Below, piece after piece: positions 1-8,055 of a DNA stretch of 64,000 bases (its first letter is position 1; each line of letters starts with the position of its first letter). The translations under genes and the position numbers were made by a program. The notes under the pieces were generated by a model that did not search any database, was not told where the DNA came from, and worked only from the letters and a program-made list of their open reading frames with translations. This DNA comes from JAKZVK01 sp965248255 (lineage in GTDB: Bacteria; Acidobacteriota; Terriglobia; Bryobacterales; UBA6623): positions 2,480,001 through 2,544,000 of the forward strand of contig CBDFIW010000003.1 of the NCBI GenBank assembly GCA_965248255.1, read 5' to 3'.

Positions 1-86
1 GAGCGCTCGATGTCACTCACAGTGAGGCCGACGTGATGCATACGGGTGAGACGCCAAGCTGCTACTTGATCATCAGACTGTTTCAT
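1..86 (-). CDS. VOC (glyoxalase/bleomycin-resistance) family protein, 5' end only
   Basis: A minus-strand frame enters from the left edge. From an ATG at 39-41 it reads MHHVGLTVSDIERS, which is the usual first beta-strand of VOC-fold proteins (H-x-G-L-x-V-x-D, where the first His is often a metal ligand). The same frame extends upstream to another ATG at 84-86 (MKQSDDQVAAW...). Neither ATG has a clear ribosome-binding site. The rest of the gene lies outside the window, so the substrate cannot be guessed. The call rests on about 14 residues and is tentative. Confidence 0.5.
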   Translation of the reverse strand, partial: MKQSDDQVAAWRLTRMHHVGLTVSDIER

Positions 87-136
87 CGGGAGGGCTCAGC
101 CTATGTTGGCATGAGGGGCGCGGTGTTTGAAACTGT

Positions 137-1171
137 TTAGTCTGGGCGCTCTAGGTGTTGATTGATAAACGCCAAGGCAGACTCGTAGGCGGCGTCAATG
201 ACTTGCGGGTCGCCTCCACCCAGGCCGTGCTCGCCGCCTGGGATGGTGACGAGTTCGTGCTCGACGCCGTGTGCCTTCAACCGCTCGGCCATCATGACGG
301 ATTGCTCGTAGGGTACGTCAGTGTCTTCAGTGCCGTGGATGAGCATCGTCGGAGGATAGTCCGCCGTGACGTTCCGCACCGGCATGTAGGGGACGAACTG
401 GTCGACGTCGCCGCGGGGGTCCCAGCCGGAGACCGCCCTGGGCCAAGTCCCGCGTTGGCGGCAATGTTGATAGAAGGCGCTGCCGTTGCCTTGCCGGTCG
501 CGTGAGTCGGAGACGGGCGGGCCGCTGACCTGTTGGTAGGCTTCGTCTTTGCTCATTGTGATGCGGTGGTGGCGTGCGTGGGGGCTCTGTGTGCTGTACC
601 AGTCGCCGACCAGATCGCCGTAGCCCCAGAAGGCCACGAGCACCGTGGGACGGGGTTGCACCCGGAAGCCGGAAGTGAGGGTGAGGTAGCCTCCGGCAGA
701 GCCGCCCATGACGGCGATCTTGGTTGTGTCGGCTTGGAACAGGGCCGGACCCTTCTCGCGCACCCAGGCGAAGGCGTCTTCGAGGTCCTCGATGATGGCC
801 GGCAGTTGAGTTTCGGGGGCCAGGCGGTAGTCGATCGAGACCAGTACGTAGCCGGCGTCCAAGACCATGTCTTTGACGCGCTGGTTGATGCCTTCCCGAT
901 GGCCGTTGATGAGGGCGCCGCCATGGATCCAGACGACTACGGGGCGCGTGACGCCGTCGTCGGGGCGATGGACGTCCGCCTTGACATCCAGCGTCCCGGC
1001 TTTCTTGTAGATGTAGGTCGTGAGGGTGATTTCGGGGCGTTCCGGGGCCTCCGGGACTTGCAGCGCCTGCGTACAGGCGGTGGCGAAAAGGCCCAGCGAA
1101 ACGAGCCCGGCGGCGACAAGCCGAAGGAAGGCGCGAAGGTGGATCAGTATAGTTAACAATTCCACTCCCAA
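137..1171 (-). CDS. Exported alpha/beta hydrolase (esterase/lipase family)
   Basis: A 344-residue serine hydrolase of the hormone-sensitive-lipase type. The oxyanion motif HGG is at about 83-85, the nucleophile elbow GGSAGG at about 156-161 (Ser158), an acidic residue in EDTDVP at about 283-285, and the catalytic His in GGEHG at about 315. This is a complete triad in the expected order. Residues 11-33 form a signal peptide ending in FATAC, a poor but possible lipobox, so the protein is exported and may be lipid-anchored. The start is a TTG at 1169-1171; a GTG two codons later is equally plausible. No neighbour points to a substrate. Confidence 0.8.
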   Translation of the reverse strand: MGVELLTILIHLRAFLRLVAAGLVSLGLFATACTQALQVPEAPERPEITLTTYIYKKAGTLDVKADVHRPDDGVTRPVVVWIHGGALINGHREGINQRVKDMVLDAGYVLVSIDYRLAPETQLPAIIEDLEDAFAWVREKGPALFQADTTKIAVMGGSAGGYLTLTSGFRVQPRPTVLVAFWGYGDLVGDWYSTQSPHARHHRITMSKDEAYQQVSGPPVSDSRDRQGNGSAFYQHCRQRGTWPRAVSGWDPRGDVDQFVPYMPVRNVTADYPPTMLIHGTEDTDVPYEQSVMMAERLKAHGVEHELVTIPGGEHGLGGGDPQVIDAAYESALAFINQHLERPD

Positions 1172-1532
1172 GGGTCATGGCGCCGGACCCTATCTTCAAG
1201 AACTCGCCGAGTTCATGTCGCGGAACATGACCAGTCCCAAGCGCGGCGAGCCAAGAATAGCATGGCAAGTCTCCGGTGGTCAGCGGTGAGGATACGTCCC
1301 AGATCCGTACATAAGCTAGGGAGTGTGTGTCGTCATGCAGTGATGACTCGACGGGGGGAGCGGGAAGAGAGTGGATGGGTTTGGGGTTGGCTCACCCGCC
1401 GGGTGTTGAGGGTAGAAAACTTCAAAGGCAGCGGCTGGGGCTGCGGACTCGTTAATGTGTGTCGATCTGCCGACCCAGCAAGGGTCGAACAATCCTAGCC
1501 CATGGATTCATCCATGGGTTCCGAACTGTCAA
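1172..1532. other. Intergenic region upstream of the insertion sequence
   Basis: About 360 bp between the hydrolase start and the left end of the insertion sequence. I see no supported gene or RNA. Its only clear structure is the palindromic hairpin at 1491-1525, listed separately. Confidence 0.5.
1491..1525. repeat. Palindromic repeat, left copy
   Basis: The sequence contains CCCATGGATtcATCCATGGG, a near-perfect hairpin, preceded by AATCCTAG and followed by TTCCGAAC. An inverted copy with the same outer bases lies at 3161-3193 and a half copy at 3090-3105. The pair brackets the insertion sequence at 1533-3084 but lies outside its terminal repeats. Confidence 0.75.
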
Positions 1533-3084
1533 GGCCCAATAGAAGTGTCCCCTTGGTGATAGGAGAGAATCGTCATCGTCGGGGCTGTGGAACTGTGGGA
1601 ATCGCGTAGCGATTTCCAAGGGGCGGTGGGAAGGGTGGAAAACCATCCACGGTTCCTCGAGCCCGGCACGGCTGCCGCCACAAGGTTTTCCACGCTTTCC
1701 ATCCGACCCGGCATTTCCACAGCCCTCTTATGAATTCGCAGCTCGTGTTTTCCGCAACACAGCTCGCCGCCAGGGGTGGTTCGCCGCCGGCTTGCGTCTG
1801 GCCACCACGTTCCCCTGCGGTGCCGGCTTCGTCCGCAGCCGTGGCGTCGGCGTGGCGATCACTTCGTGCTCGATCTCGTGCCCCTCAAACCTCACCTGCA
1901 AGCTCTCATCGCGCCCCTGTTGGACCGTCACCCGTGCACCCGCCCCCACGCCCTGATTGCGTTTCGGCTTCAACTGCAAACAACGATTCTCGAAACGCAC
2001 CACCTGGTCGTTGCTCACCACCCGTTCGTATTCGAAGCAGAACACGCCTCGCAGCTCGGTGCCGCGGGGTAGCGCCTGGTGAAAGTCCGCTCCCGCCGCC
2101 GGCTCGCAGCAGAAGCGCTCGTTGTGCTCGGCTAAGTACTCCTCGCCGGGGTAACGGTTCGCCGCCTCGTAATCAACGATGCCCCGCAGCCGCATCTTCT
2201 TGATCAGGCGGTCCTGGTGCGTGCCGTGATGGCGTTCGACACGTCCCTTGGCTTGCGGCGACGATGCGGCAATGATGCCAATGCCAAGCTTCGCGCACAT
2301 GCGCCCGAACTGCGTCTCGGGCTTGATGCCTTCCAGTGCTTCCCGCGACGTCGGCTGGCGCTGGTAGACGTTTTTCCAGTCGCAGTACAACGCCTTGGGA
2401 ACGCCGTGTTGGCGCACCCAGGCTTGGAGCAGATCGGCCGCGGCCCAGGTCGTTTCCTGGCCCGAGAAGCGGCACAGTGCAAGACCGGTCGCGTCATCGA
2501 CAAAGTTCATCAGACAGGCTTTCGGGCCGCGTCCTTCCAGCCAGTGGTGGTGCGAACCGTCGAGTTGAATCAGCTCGCCGAAGTGCGCTTTGCGTTGCCG
2601 CCGGCTGCGATGCGGTGGGCGCTTGCGACTCCGGCTCCACAGGCCCGCCGCGAGCATCCAGCGCCGCAGCGTTTCGCGCGGCACTTCCAGGCCCTGATCG
2701 GCTGCCAGATGTTCCGACGCCAGCGTCGGCCCGCAGCGCTCGTGTCCCTCGCCCGCATAGTTTGCGTGCACCAACTCGAGAACCTGCTCGCGGCGCTTGT
2801 CATCGGCTCGGTTCGAAGCGCGGCCGACGTTACCGTGCACCAAAGCCTTGACCCCGCCTGCTCGGTAACGCTTGTTGAGCCGCTTCGCTTGGCGGTAGCT
2901 GACCTCCAGCAGTGCGGTGGCTTCGGTCAACTTCAGTTCCCCTCGTTTCACTCGGCTCAGCACTTCGCCGCGCCTCAACTCCTTGGCACTCATCCATGTC
3001 CTTCCCAATCTTTCACCTCCTCGCAGAGGTCCAGATTAGGGGACATTTCTATTGGGCGCTCAAGGGGACATTATCATTGGGCTT
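1533..3084 (-). mobile_element. Insertion sequence, ISNCY-like (IS1202-type)
   Basis: The single transposase gene is bracketed by inverted repeats. The left end (1533-1554) reads GGCCCAATAGAAGTGTCCCC. The reverse complement of the right end contains GCCCAATAGAAATGTCCCC (3039-3057) and, just outside it, GCCCAATGATAATGTCCCC (3065-3083). The right end therefore carries two tandem copies of the terminal motif and the exact outer boundary is uncertain by about 25 bp. I cannot see an unambiguous target duplication. Confidence 0.7.
1728..3008 (-). CDS. ISNCY-like DDE transposase
   Basis: A 426-residue transposase. An N-terminal helix-turn-helix region (about 1-60, with TEATALLEVSYRQAKRLNKR) is followed by a second DNA-binding segment (GPTLASEHL...PRETLRRWM). 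The rve-type catalytic core has the expected acidic residues: QLDGSHHHW (first Asp), YCDWKNVY (second Asp) and SPQAKGRVERHHGT (Glu). The order and spacing match IS1202/ISNCY-type transposases and the frame is intact, so the element may be active. It is the only gene of the element. The ATG start is taken as the first in frame; a later ATG (MSAKELRRG) is also possible. Confidence 0.85.
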   Translation of the reverse strand: MGRTWMSAKELRRGEVLSRVKRGELKLTEATALLEVSYRQAKRLNKRYRAGGVKALVHGNVGRASNRADDKRREQVLELVHANYAGEGHERCGPTLASEHLAADQGLEVPRETLRRWMLAAGLWSRSRKRPPHRSRRQRKAHFGELIQLDGSHHHWLEGRGPKACLMNFVDDATGLALCRFSGQETTWAAADLLQAWVRQHGVPKALYCDWKNVYQRQPTSREALEGIKPETQFGRMCAKLGIGIIAASSPQAKGRVERHHGTHQDRLIKKMRLRGIVDYEAANRYPGEEYLAEHNERFCCEPAAGADFHQALPRGTELRGVFCFEYERVVSNDQVVRFENRCLQLKPKRNQGVGAGARVTVQQGRDESLQVRFEGHEIEHEVIATPTPRLRTKPAPQGNVVARRKPAANHPWRRAVLRKTRAANS

Positions 3085-3403
3085 CAACAATCCATGGGTT
3101 CGGAACGCAGCCACGTCAACTCGTTTCAGCCTGGCACCGGGTGAAGGGTGCTCGGGACCGACACCCATGGATAAATCCATGGGCTAGGATTGTGACGCCC
3201 TACCGGGCTCAGACCTGTGGTTGGATTAATCGGGTTGCGGCGTACCGGGCTTCAAGCGTTCGTCAGAACCCCTACGTACGGATCTGGGGCAAGTTGCCGC
3301 GTGTGCGCGACACAAGTCTAGAGCAGAAAATTCTAGCCTGGAGAATATATAATTGGCGCAAGCCTCGGAACCCAGTTCCGACGCTCGGCGAGAGAAGGGA
3401 AAC
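3085..3403. other. Intergenic region before the molybdenum hydroxylase genes
   Basis: Apart from the palindromes at 3090-3193 I see no gene. A TATAAT lies at 3348-3353, about 50 nt before the next start, but no convincing -35 box sits upstream, so it is only a weak promoter candidate. Confidence 0.4.
3090..3193. repeat. Palindromic repeat, right copies (half and full)
   Basis: A half unit AATCCATGGGTTCGGAAC lies at about 3088-3105. A full hairpin ACCCATGGATaaATCCATGGG followed by CTAGGATTGT lies at 3162-3192, in inverted orientation to the unit at 1491-1525. Confidence 0.7.
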
Positions 3404-3913
3404 GTGGCCGACACGATTCGACTCACGGTTAACGGTAAAGAGCGGTCCGTAAAGAGCGATCCCCAACGGCTTCTGCTTGAGGTCCTCCGCGAAGATCTTC
3501 AACTTACCGGGACGAAGTACGGTTGCGGCGAGGGCCAATGCCGTGCTTGTACGGTCTTGCTTGATGGCCGCCCGGTAACCTCTTGCCTGACGCCGGTGGC
3601 CACTGCGGAAGGCAAGCAGATCGTCACCATTGAGGGACTCGCCGCGAAGGACGGGCTGCACCCGGTCCAACAGGCCTTCCTCGATACCGGCGTGATGCAG
3701 TGCGGGTATTGTGTGCCGGGGATGATCCTCACGGCGGCGGCGCTGCTACGACGCCACCCAGACCCAAGTGAGAGAGAAATCACGGAGGCGCTCAACGGTA
3801 ACCTCTGCCGCTGTTGCGGCCATCGGAACATCGTAGCGGCTGTCCGTCTGGCCGCTGGGAGAGGCCGGCCTGCCAGGGGGACGGAGACAAAGCGGAATGC
3901 CGAAGCGATTTGA
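3404..3913 (+). CDS. (2Fe-2S)-binding subunit of a molybdenum hydroxylase
   Basis: A 169-residue small subunit of the xanthine-dehydrogenase family. It passes electrons from the molybdenum site through two [2Fe-2S] clusters. The plant-ferredoxin-type cluster ligands are Cys41, Cys46, Cys49 and Cys61 (CGEGQCRAC...C). The second cluster has CGYC at about 100-103 and CRC at about 135-137, followed by an unusual extra Cys. I chose the GTG at 3404 because AGAAGGG precedes it; a TTG 51 nt upstream would add an unrelated leader. The gene overlaps the large subunit by 17 nt, so the two are translationally coupled. No FAD subunit is present, as in isoquinoline-oxidoreductase-type two-subunit enzymes. 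Confidence 0.9.
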   Translation: MADTIRLTVNGKERSVKSDPQRLLLEVLREDLQLTGTKYGCGEGQCRACTVLLDGRPVTSCLTPVATAEGKQIVTIEGLAAKDGLHPVQQAFLDTGVMQCGYCVPGMILTAAALLRRHPDPSEREITEALNGNLCRCCGHRNIVAAVRLAAGRGRPARGTETKRNAEAI

Positions 3914-6062
3914 GCGGGAGGATCTCTTCGAACCCGAGCGTTACGAACTGGCCGAGGGGCTTCCTTACCAGTTTGAGCTTGACCGGCGTGAGTTTCTGGG
4001 GGCCGCCGGCGCGGGGCTGCTGATTAGCGTGTCCGGGTCGGTCGGCTGCCAGCAACAGGGTGCGGCGGGCGAAGGTGTCGCTCCGCCAAGCCGACTGCAC
4101 ATCGCGAAAGACGGCCTGATCACCGTCATGACAGGTAAGGTGGAGGTCGGTCAAGGTTCCCGCACGCAACTGACTCAGGCAGCCGCCGAAGAAATGCGTA
4201 TTCCAGTTGACTCGGTGCGCCTAGTCATGGCCGACACGGACCGCGTGCCGGACGACGGTTCCACTGCAGGAAGCCGCACGACGCCACGGACGGTTCCGGC
4301 GGTGCGCAAATCGGCCGCGGCGGCTCGGGAGATGCTCATCCAAACGGCAGCTGAACTATGGAGTGTTTCAGCCGGGGGGTTGCGGGTCCGAGCTGGGACC
4401 GTGTCTCATCCCGAAGGCGCACAAAAGCTGACCTACGGCGATCTGGCTGCTTCTGAGCAACTCACGGCGAAACTCGTTGAGTCAGCTCCGGGCGACATTT
4501 CTGTCACGCCAGTCGGACGGTGGGAAGTGTTGGGTCAGCCCCTACCGCATATTCACGGCAGAGACATGGTGACCGGCGCGCACCGTTTTCCTTCAGACAT
4601 CGTGCGTCCCGGCATGCTCTACGGAAAGATCCTTCGCGCGCCCTCCTACGGGGCGACGCTCTCGAAGATTGATCTCGCTCCCGCCGAGAAGCTGAAACAC
4701 GTCACTGTCGTCCGAGATGGGAGCTTCGTCGGATGCGCGGCGGCGACGTCCCGCCAGGCTCAGCAAGCGCTCGACGCGATGGCGCAGACCGCTGAATGGC
4801 AGACCTCGGATCATCCTTCCAGTCGTGAGCTGTTTTCCTACCTGAAGCAGCATGCCGTTAGGGAAGGGGCTGGGAGGCGGGGACCTCGCAGCCGAACCAA
4901 GGGCTCGGTGCAAGAAGGTTTTTCGGCGGCGAAGCGGACGCTCACGGCGACGTATCAAGTTCCCTACATTCAGCATGCTCCGATGGAGCCCCGTGCCGCT
5001 GTGGCGGAATGGAAAGACGGCAAGCTGACGGTCTGGACCGGGACGCAACGCCCGAACGGGGTCCAGCAACAGTTGACCGAAGCGTTCCGGCTTGCCGACG
5101 ACAAGGTTCGCGTCATCGTTCCTGACACGGGCGGAGGGTTCGGTGGCAAGCACACGGGCGAGGTGGCGATTGAGGCTGCGCGGATGGCCAAAGGGGCTGG
5201 GCGTCCGGTTTCGCTGTGCTGGACCCGCGAAGAAGAGTTCGCTTGGGCCTATTTCAGGCCCGCTGGCCTGTTTGAGGTTCGGGCGGGGATCGATGGTCGC
5301 GGTGCGATAGTGGCCTGGGAGTTCACGAATTACAACGCAGGAACCGCGGCGCTGGAGTCACCTTACAATCTCCCCAACACTGCTACGCAGTACTTCCCAT
5401 CCGAATCGCCTCTCCGCGAAGGCTCCTATCGAGGCATTGCGGCGACGACGAACAACTACGTGCGGGAAGCGTTCATGGACGAGTTGGCAGCCGAGGCAAA
5501 CGTTGACCCGTTGGAGTTTCGCCTGCTCAATCTCGACGATTCTCGTATGGAGGTGGTGTTGCGCACCGCCGCCGAGCGTTTTGGCTGGGGGAAAAGCCGC
5601 AGTCGAAAGCCAGGCGTCGGAGTGGGGATCGCTGGCGGTTCCGAGAAAGGTTCTTATGTCGCGGCGTGTGTCGAGGTCGAAGTAGACCGGGGCCGGGGAA
5701 GCGTTCGACTACTGCGGATTGTTGAGGCCTTCGAGTGCGGAGCAATCCAAAATCCGCAGAACTTGAAAGCGCAGGTCGAAGGCTCCATCATCCAGGGGCT
5801 TGGCAGCGCCTTGACCGAAGGGATCCGTTTCGAAAACGGGCGACTGCTCAACGGCAGTTTTGCCCGCTACCGCGTGCCTCGCTTCAAAGACATCCCGCCG
5901 ATGGAAACAATCCTGATCGATCGCAAAGACCTGCCCTCAGTAGGCGGGGGCGAGACACCCATCATCGCCATTGCTCCGGCGATTGCCAACGCTGTTTACC
6001 GCGCAACCAGCATGCGCGTACGCTCGCTGCCGATTACGGGCGATGCGCTCAGGCGAGCGTAG
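3897..6062 (+). CDS. Molybdopterin-binding subunit, xanthine dehydrogenase family, Tat-exported
   Basis: A 721-residue catalytic subunit partnering the upstream iron-sulfur protein. A twin-arginine signal (DRREFLGAAGAG, Arg30-Arg31) sits at the N-terminus, so the folded complex is probably carried to the periplasm. GGGFGGKHTGE lies mid-protein, and VGGGET near residue 685 carries the Glu expected at the molybdenum centre. The domain order (ald_xan_dh a/b followed by cofactor-binding repeats) resembles isoquinoline 1-oxidoreductase beta subunits and related aldehyde oxidases. The substrate is unknown: an N-heterocycle or an aldehyde. The electron acceptor would have to be outside this two-gene unit; no cytochrome follows. 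Confidence 0.88.
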   Translation: MPKRFEREDLFEPERYELAEGLPYQFELDRREFLGAAGAGLLISVSGSVGCQQQGAAGEGVAPPSRLHIAKDGLITVMTGKVEVGQGSRTQLTQAAAEEMRIPVDSVRLVMADTDRVPDDGSTAGSRTTPRTVPAVRKSAAAAREMLIQTAAELWSVSAGGLRVRAGTVSHPEGAQKLTYGDLAASEQLTAKLVESAPGDISVTPVGRWEVLGQPLPHIHGRDMVTGAHRFPSDIVRPGMLYGKILRAPSYGATLSKIDLAPAEKLKHVTVVRDGSFVGCAAATSRQAQQALDAMAQTAEWQTSDHPSSRELFSYLKQHAVREGAGRRGPRSRTKGSVQEGFSAAKRTLTATYQVPYIQHAPMEPRAAVAEWKDGKLTVWTGTQRPNGVQQQLTEAFRLADDKVRVIVPDTGGGFGGKHTGEVAIEAARMAKGAGRPVSLCWTREEEFAWAYFRPAGLFEVRAGIDGRGAIVAWEFTNYNAGTAALESPYNLPNTATQYFPSESPLREGSYRGIAATTNNYVREAFMDELAAEANVDPLEFRLLNLDDSRMEVVLRTAAERFGWGKSRSRKPGVGVGIAGGSEKGSYVAACVEVEVDRGRGSVRLLRIVEAFECGAIQNPQNLKAQVEGSIIQGLGSALTEGIRFENGRLLNGSFARYRVPRFKDIPPMETILIDRKDLPSVGGGETPIIAIAPAIANAVYRATSMRVRSLPITGDALRRA

Positions 6063-6084
6063 CCTCTTCACTGCAACCGGTCGT

Positions 6085-8025
6085 TTACAGCCGGTTATCC
6101 GATCCCTCCCGGCCGCGCCTCAGGGCGCTGCTAGCCTCCTGATCGCGATACTGCAGTTGGTACAGCCTCCAGTAAATGCCTTGTTGCCGAAGAAGCTCAT
6201 CATGAGCGCCGGCCTCCCGGATCTCCCCCTTGTGCAAAACGACGATGCGGTCGGCGTGCTTGATGGTGGAGAGGCGATGCGCGATCACGATCGACGTATG
6301 CCCAGTGAGCAGTCGCGGCACCGCGTCTCGTATCTTGGAATCGGTCCGCGGGTCCACGCTCGACGTCGCCTCGTCGAGAATCAGGATGCGGGGGTCGTGC
6401 GCCAGCGCTCTCGCGAAGCTGACCAGTTGTCGCTGACCCCAAGACAGTGAATTGCCATGCTCGCCGAGGGGCGTCTGGTAGCCTTGCGCGAGCGCCTGGA
6501 TCGCGTCGTCAAGGTTCACCTCACGGGCCACTTCCCGAATGCGTTCCTTGGGTAGCAAACGATCCGCCATACGGATGTTCTGCTCGACAGTCCCGCTGAA
6601 GAGATGCGGCTCCTGGAGCACGACTCCGAACTGCCGCCGCAACGAGTTGAGGGGCCAATCATATAGATCCCGGCCACCGACACGAATGCAGCCCTTCTGC
6701 GGTTCATAGAAACGAAGCAGGAGGTGAGTCAGCGTCGTCTTGCCGGCGCCCGTGTGACCGACCACCGCCAGCGTCTCACCCGGCTGGATGGTCAAGTTCA
6801 CATCGCGCAGGACCCAGTTTTCTTCTTCATAGGCGAACCAAACGTTCTCGAACTCGATACGCAGATCGTGCGCCGGCTTGGAACCTCCGCCGCTCTCTCC
6901 TTGAGGCGTCTCCCCGGAGACCCCATCCGCGGACGTCGAATCCCCGGTGGCCGCCTCTTCAATGTCCCAGTCCTCATCGGCGGGAGTGTCGAGCAGTTCG
7001 AAGATCCTTTCCGAACTCGCCATCGCCGCCTGCAGGACGTCGTATTTTCCTGTGAGACTCTGCACCGGGAAGTAGACGCGCGCCCCGTACTGCAGGAAAG
7101 CGATCACGACACCGAGAGTCAAAGTCCCTTCGTGAATTCGATGGCCCCCGTACAGCAACAGGATTGCGACAGTGAGAACGCTGAGCCATTCAATGCCAGG
7201 GAAGAACAAGGCGTGGGCCCGAACGGCCTGCGTTACCGCATCGCGGTAGTCGCGGTTGATGGCGTCGAACCCCGCCCGGCTCTCCCGCTCGCGCGCGAAC
7301 AGCTGGACCGTGGTCATACCCTGAATGTGCTCCTGTAAGTAGGAATTCAGGGCTGCCATGGCGCCCCGTGACCGCCGATAGGAAGTGCGTGCCGACTTCC
7401 TGAACCAGACCGTCACCGCCAGGACAAGCGGCGTCACTGTGAACATCACCAATGTCAAGCTGGGACTGAGGACGAACATGGCCCCCACGATGAAGACCAA
7501 TATCAAGAGGTCACCGAAGACCGCCACGACCCCCGCCGTGAACATGTCATTCAGCGCGGCCACGTCATGGGTGACCCGGGTGACCAACGTCCCGACTTCA
7601 TGACGGTTGTGAAAGGAAATACTGAACTTCTGTATCCGGCCCAGGATCTCGAGACGCAGATCCCGCATCGCCTGCTGTCCGGCGTAGTGCATCAAGTAGG
7701 TTTGAACCGCCTGCGCGATGAAACCGACCAGCAGCAGCGCTAGATACGCCAGCGCGAGTACGTTCAACCCGGGCAGCGCTGCTTCGGGAAGCCATGGGGC
7801 AATCAAGGAAGAATTCACGGCCTCGGGTCTTAGATAGCGGTCGACCGCCACCAGGGTCAGATAAGGCCCCACGACCCCGACAGCGGAGTTTAGAATCAGC
7901 AGGCTGGCCGAAATCCCGACTATGAAGCGGTAAGGGCGTAGATAGTCGAGCAATCTCCGCGCCAGGACCGAGTCATAGAAGACGGCCCCGCCGTCCGCTC
8001 TCTGCTTTGTCGTGCCCGTCGTCAT
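6085..8025 (-). CDS. ABC exporter half-transporter (catalytic Glu present, LSWGQ signature)
   Basis: A 646-residue fused membrane/ATPase subunit. An N-terminal six-helix membrane domain (about 30-340) is followed by an acidic Gly/Ser-rich linker (about 348-387) and the ATPase. Walker A GHTGAGKT is at about 423-430, Walker B ILILDE at about 547-552 with the catalytic Glu, and a switch His lies in IAHRLS. The signature motif is LSWGQ (527-531) instead of LSGGQ. It lies 30 nt downstream of the next half-transporter on the same strand; the two are predicted to form one heterodimer with one degenerate ATP site. The cargo (lipid, drug or peptide) cannot be read from the sequence. Confidence 0.88.
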   Translation of the reverse strand: MTTGTTKQRADGGAVFYDSVLARRLLDYLRPYRFIVGISASLLILNSAVGVVGPYLTLVAVDRYLRPEAVNSSLIAPWLPEAALPGLNVLALAYLALLLVGFIAQAVQTYLMHYAGQQAMRDLRLEILGRIQKFSISFHNRHEVGTLVTRVTHDVAALNDMFTAGVVAVFGDLLILVFIVGAMFVLSPSLTLVMFTVTPLVLAVTVWFRKSARTSYRRSRGAMAALNSYLQEHIQGMTTVQLFARERESRAGFDAINRDYRDAVTQAVRAHALFFPGIEWLSVLTVAILLLYGGHRIHEGTLTLGVVIAFLQYGARVYFPVQSLTGKYDVLQAAMASSERIFELLDTPADEDWDIEEAATGDSTSADGVSGETPQGESGGGSKPAHDLRIEFENVWFAYEEENWVLRDVNLTIQPGETLAVVGHTGAGKTTLTHLLLRFYEPQKGCIRVGGRDLYDWPLNSLRRQFGVVLQEPHLFSGTVEQNIRMADRLLPKERIREVAREVNLDDAIQALAQGYQTPLGEHGNSLSWGQRQLVSFARALAHDPRILILDEATSSVDPRTDSKIRDAVPRLLTGHTSIVIAHRLSTIKHADRIVVLHKGEIREAGAHDELLRQQGIYWRLYQLQYRDQEASSALRRGREGSDNRL

Positions 8026-8055
8026 GAGAATGGCTTGGTATCGGCCTGCCGGCGA

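Noticed and set aside
327..1268. Minus-strand frame of 313 codons starting upstream of the hydrolase
   Set aside because: It overlaps the hydrolase in another frame and has shadow-like Arg/Pro-rich composition.
3346..3353. TATAAT box before the molybdenum hydroxylase genes
   Set aside because: There is no -35 element at 16-18 nt, so it is not called as a promoter.
2217..3452. Long plus-strand frame (411 codons)
   Set aside because: It is antisense to the ISNCY-like transposase, has no recognisable domain, and is a typical shadow in GC-rich DNA.
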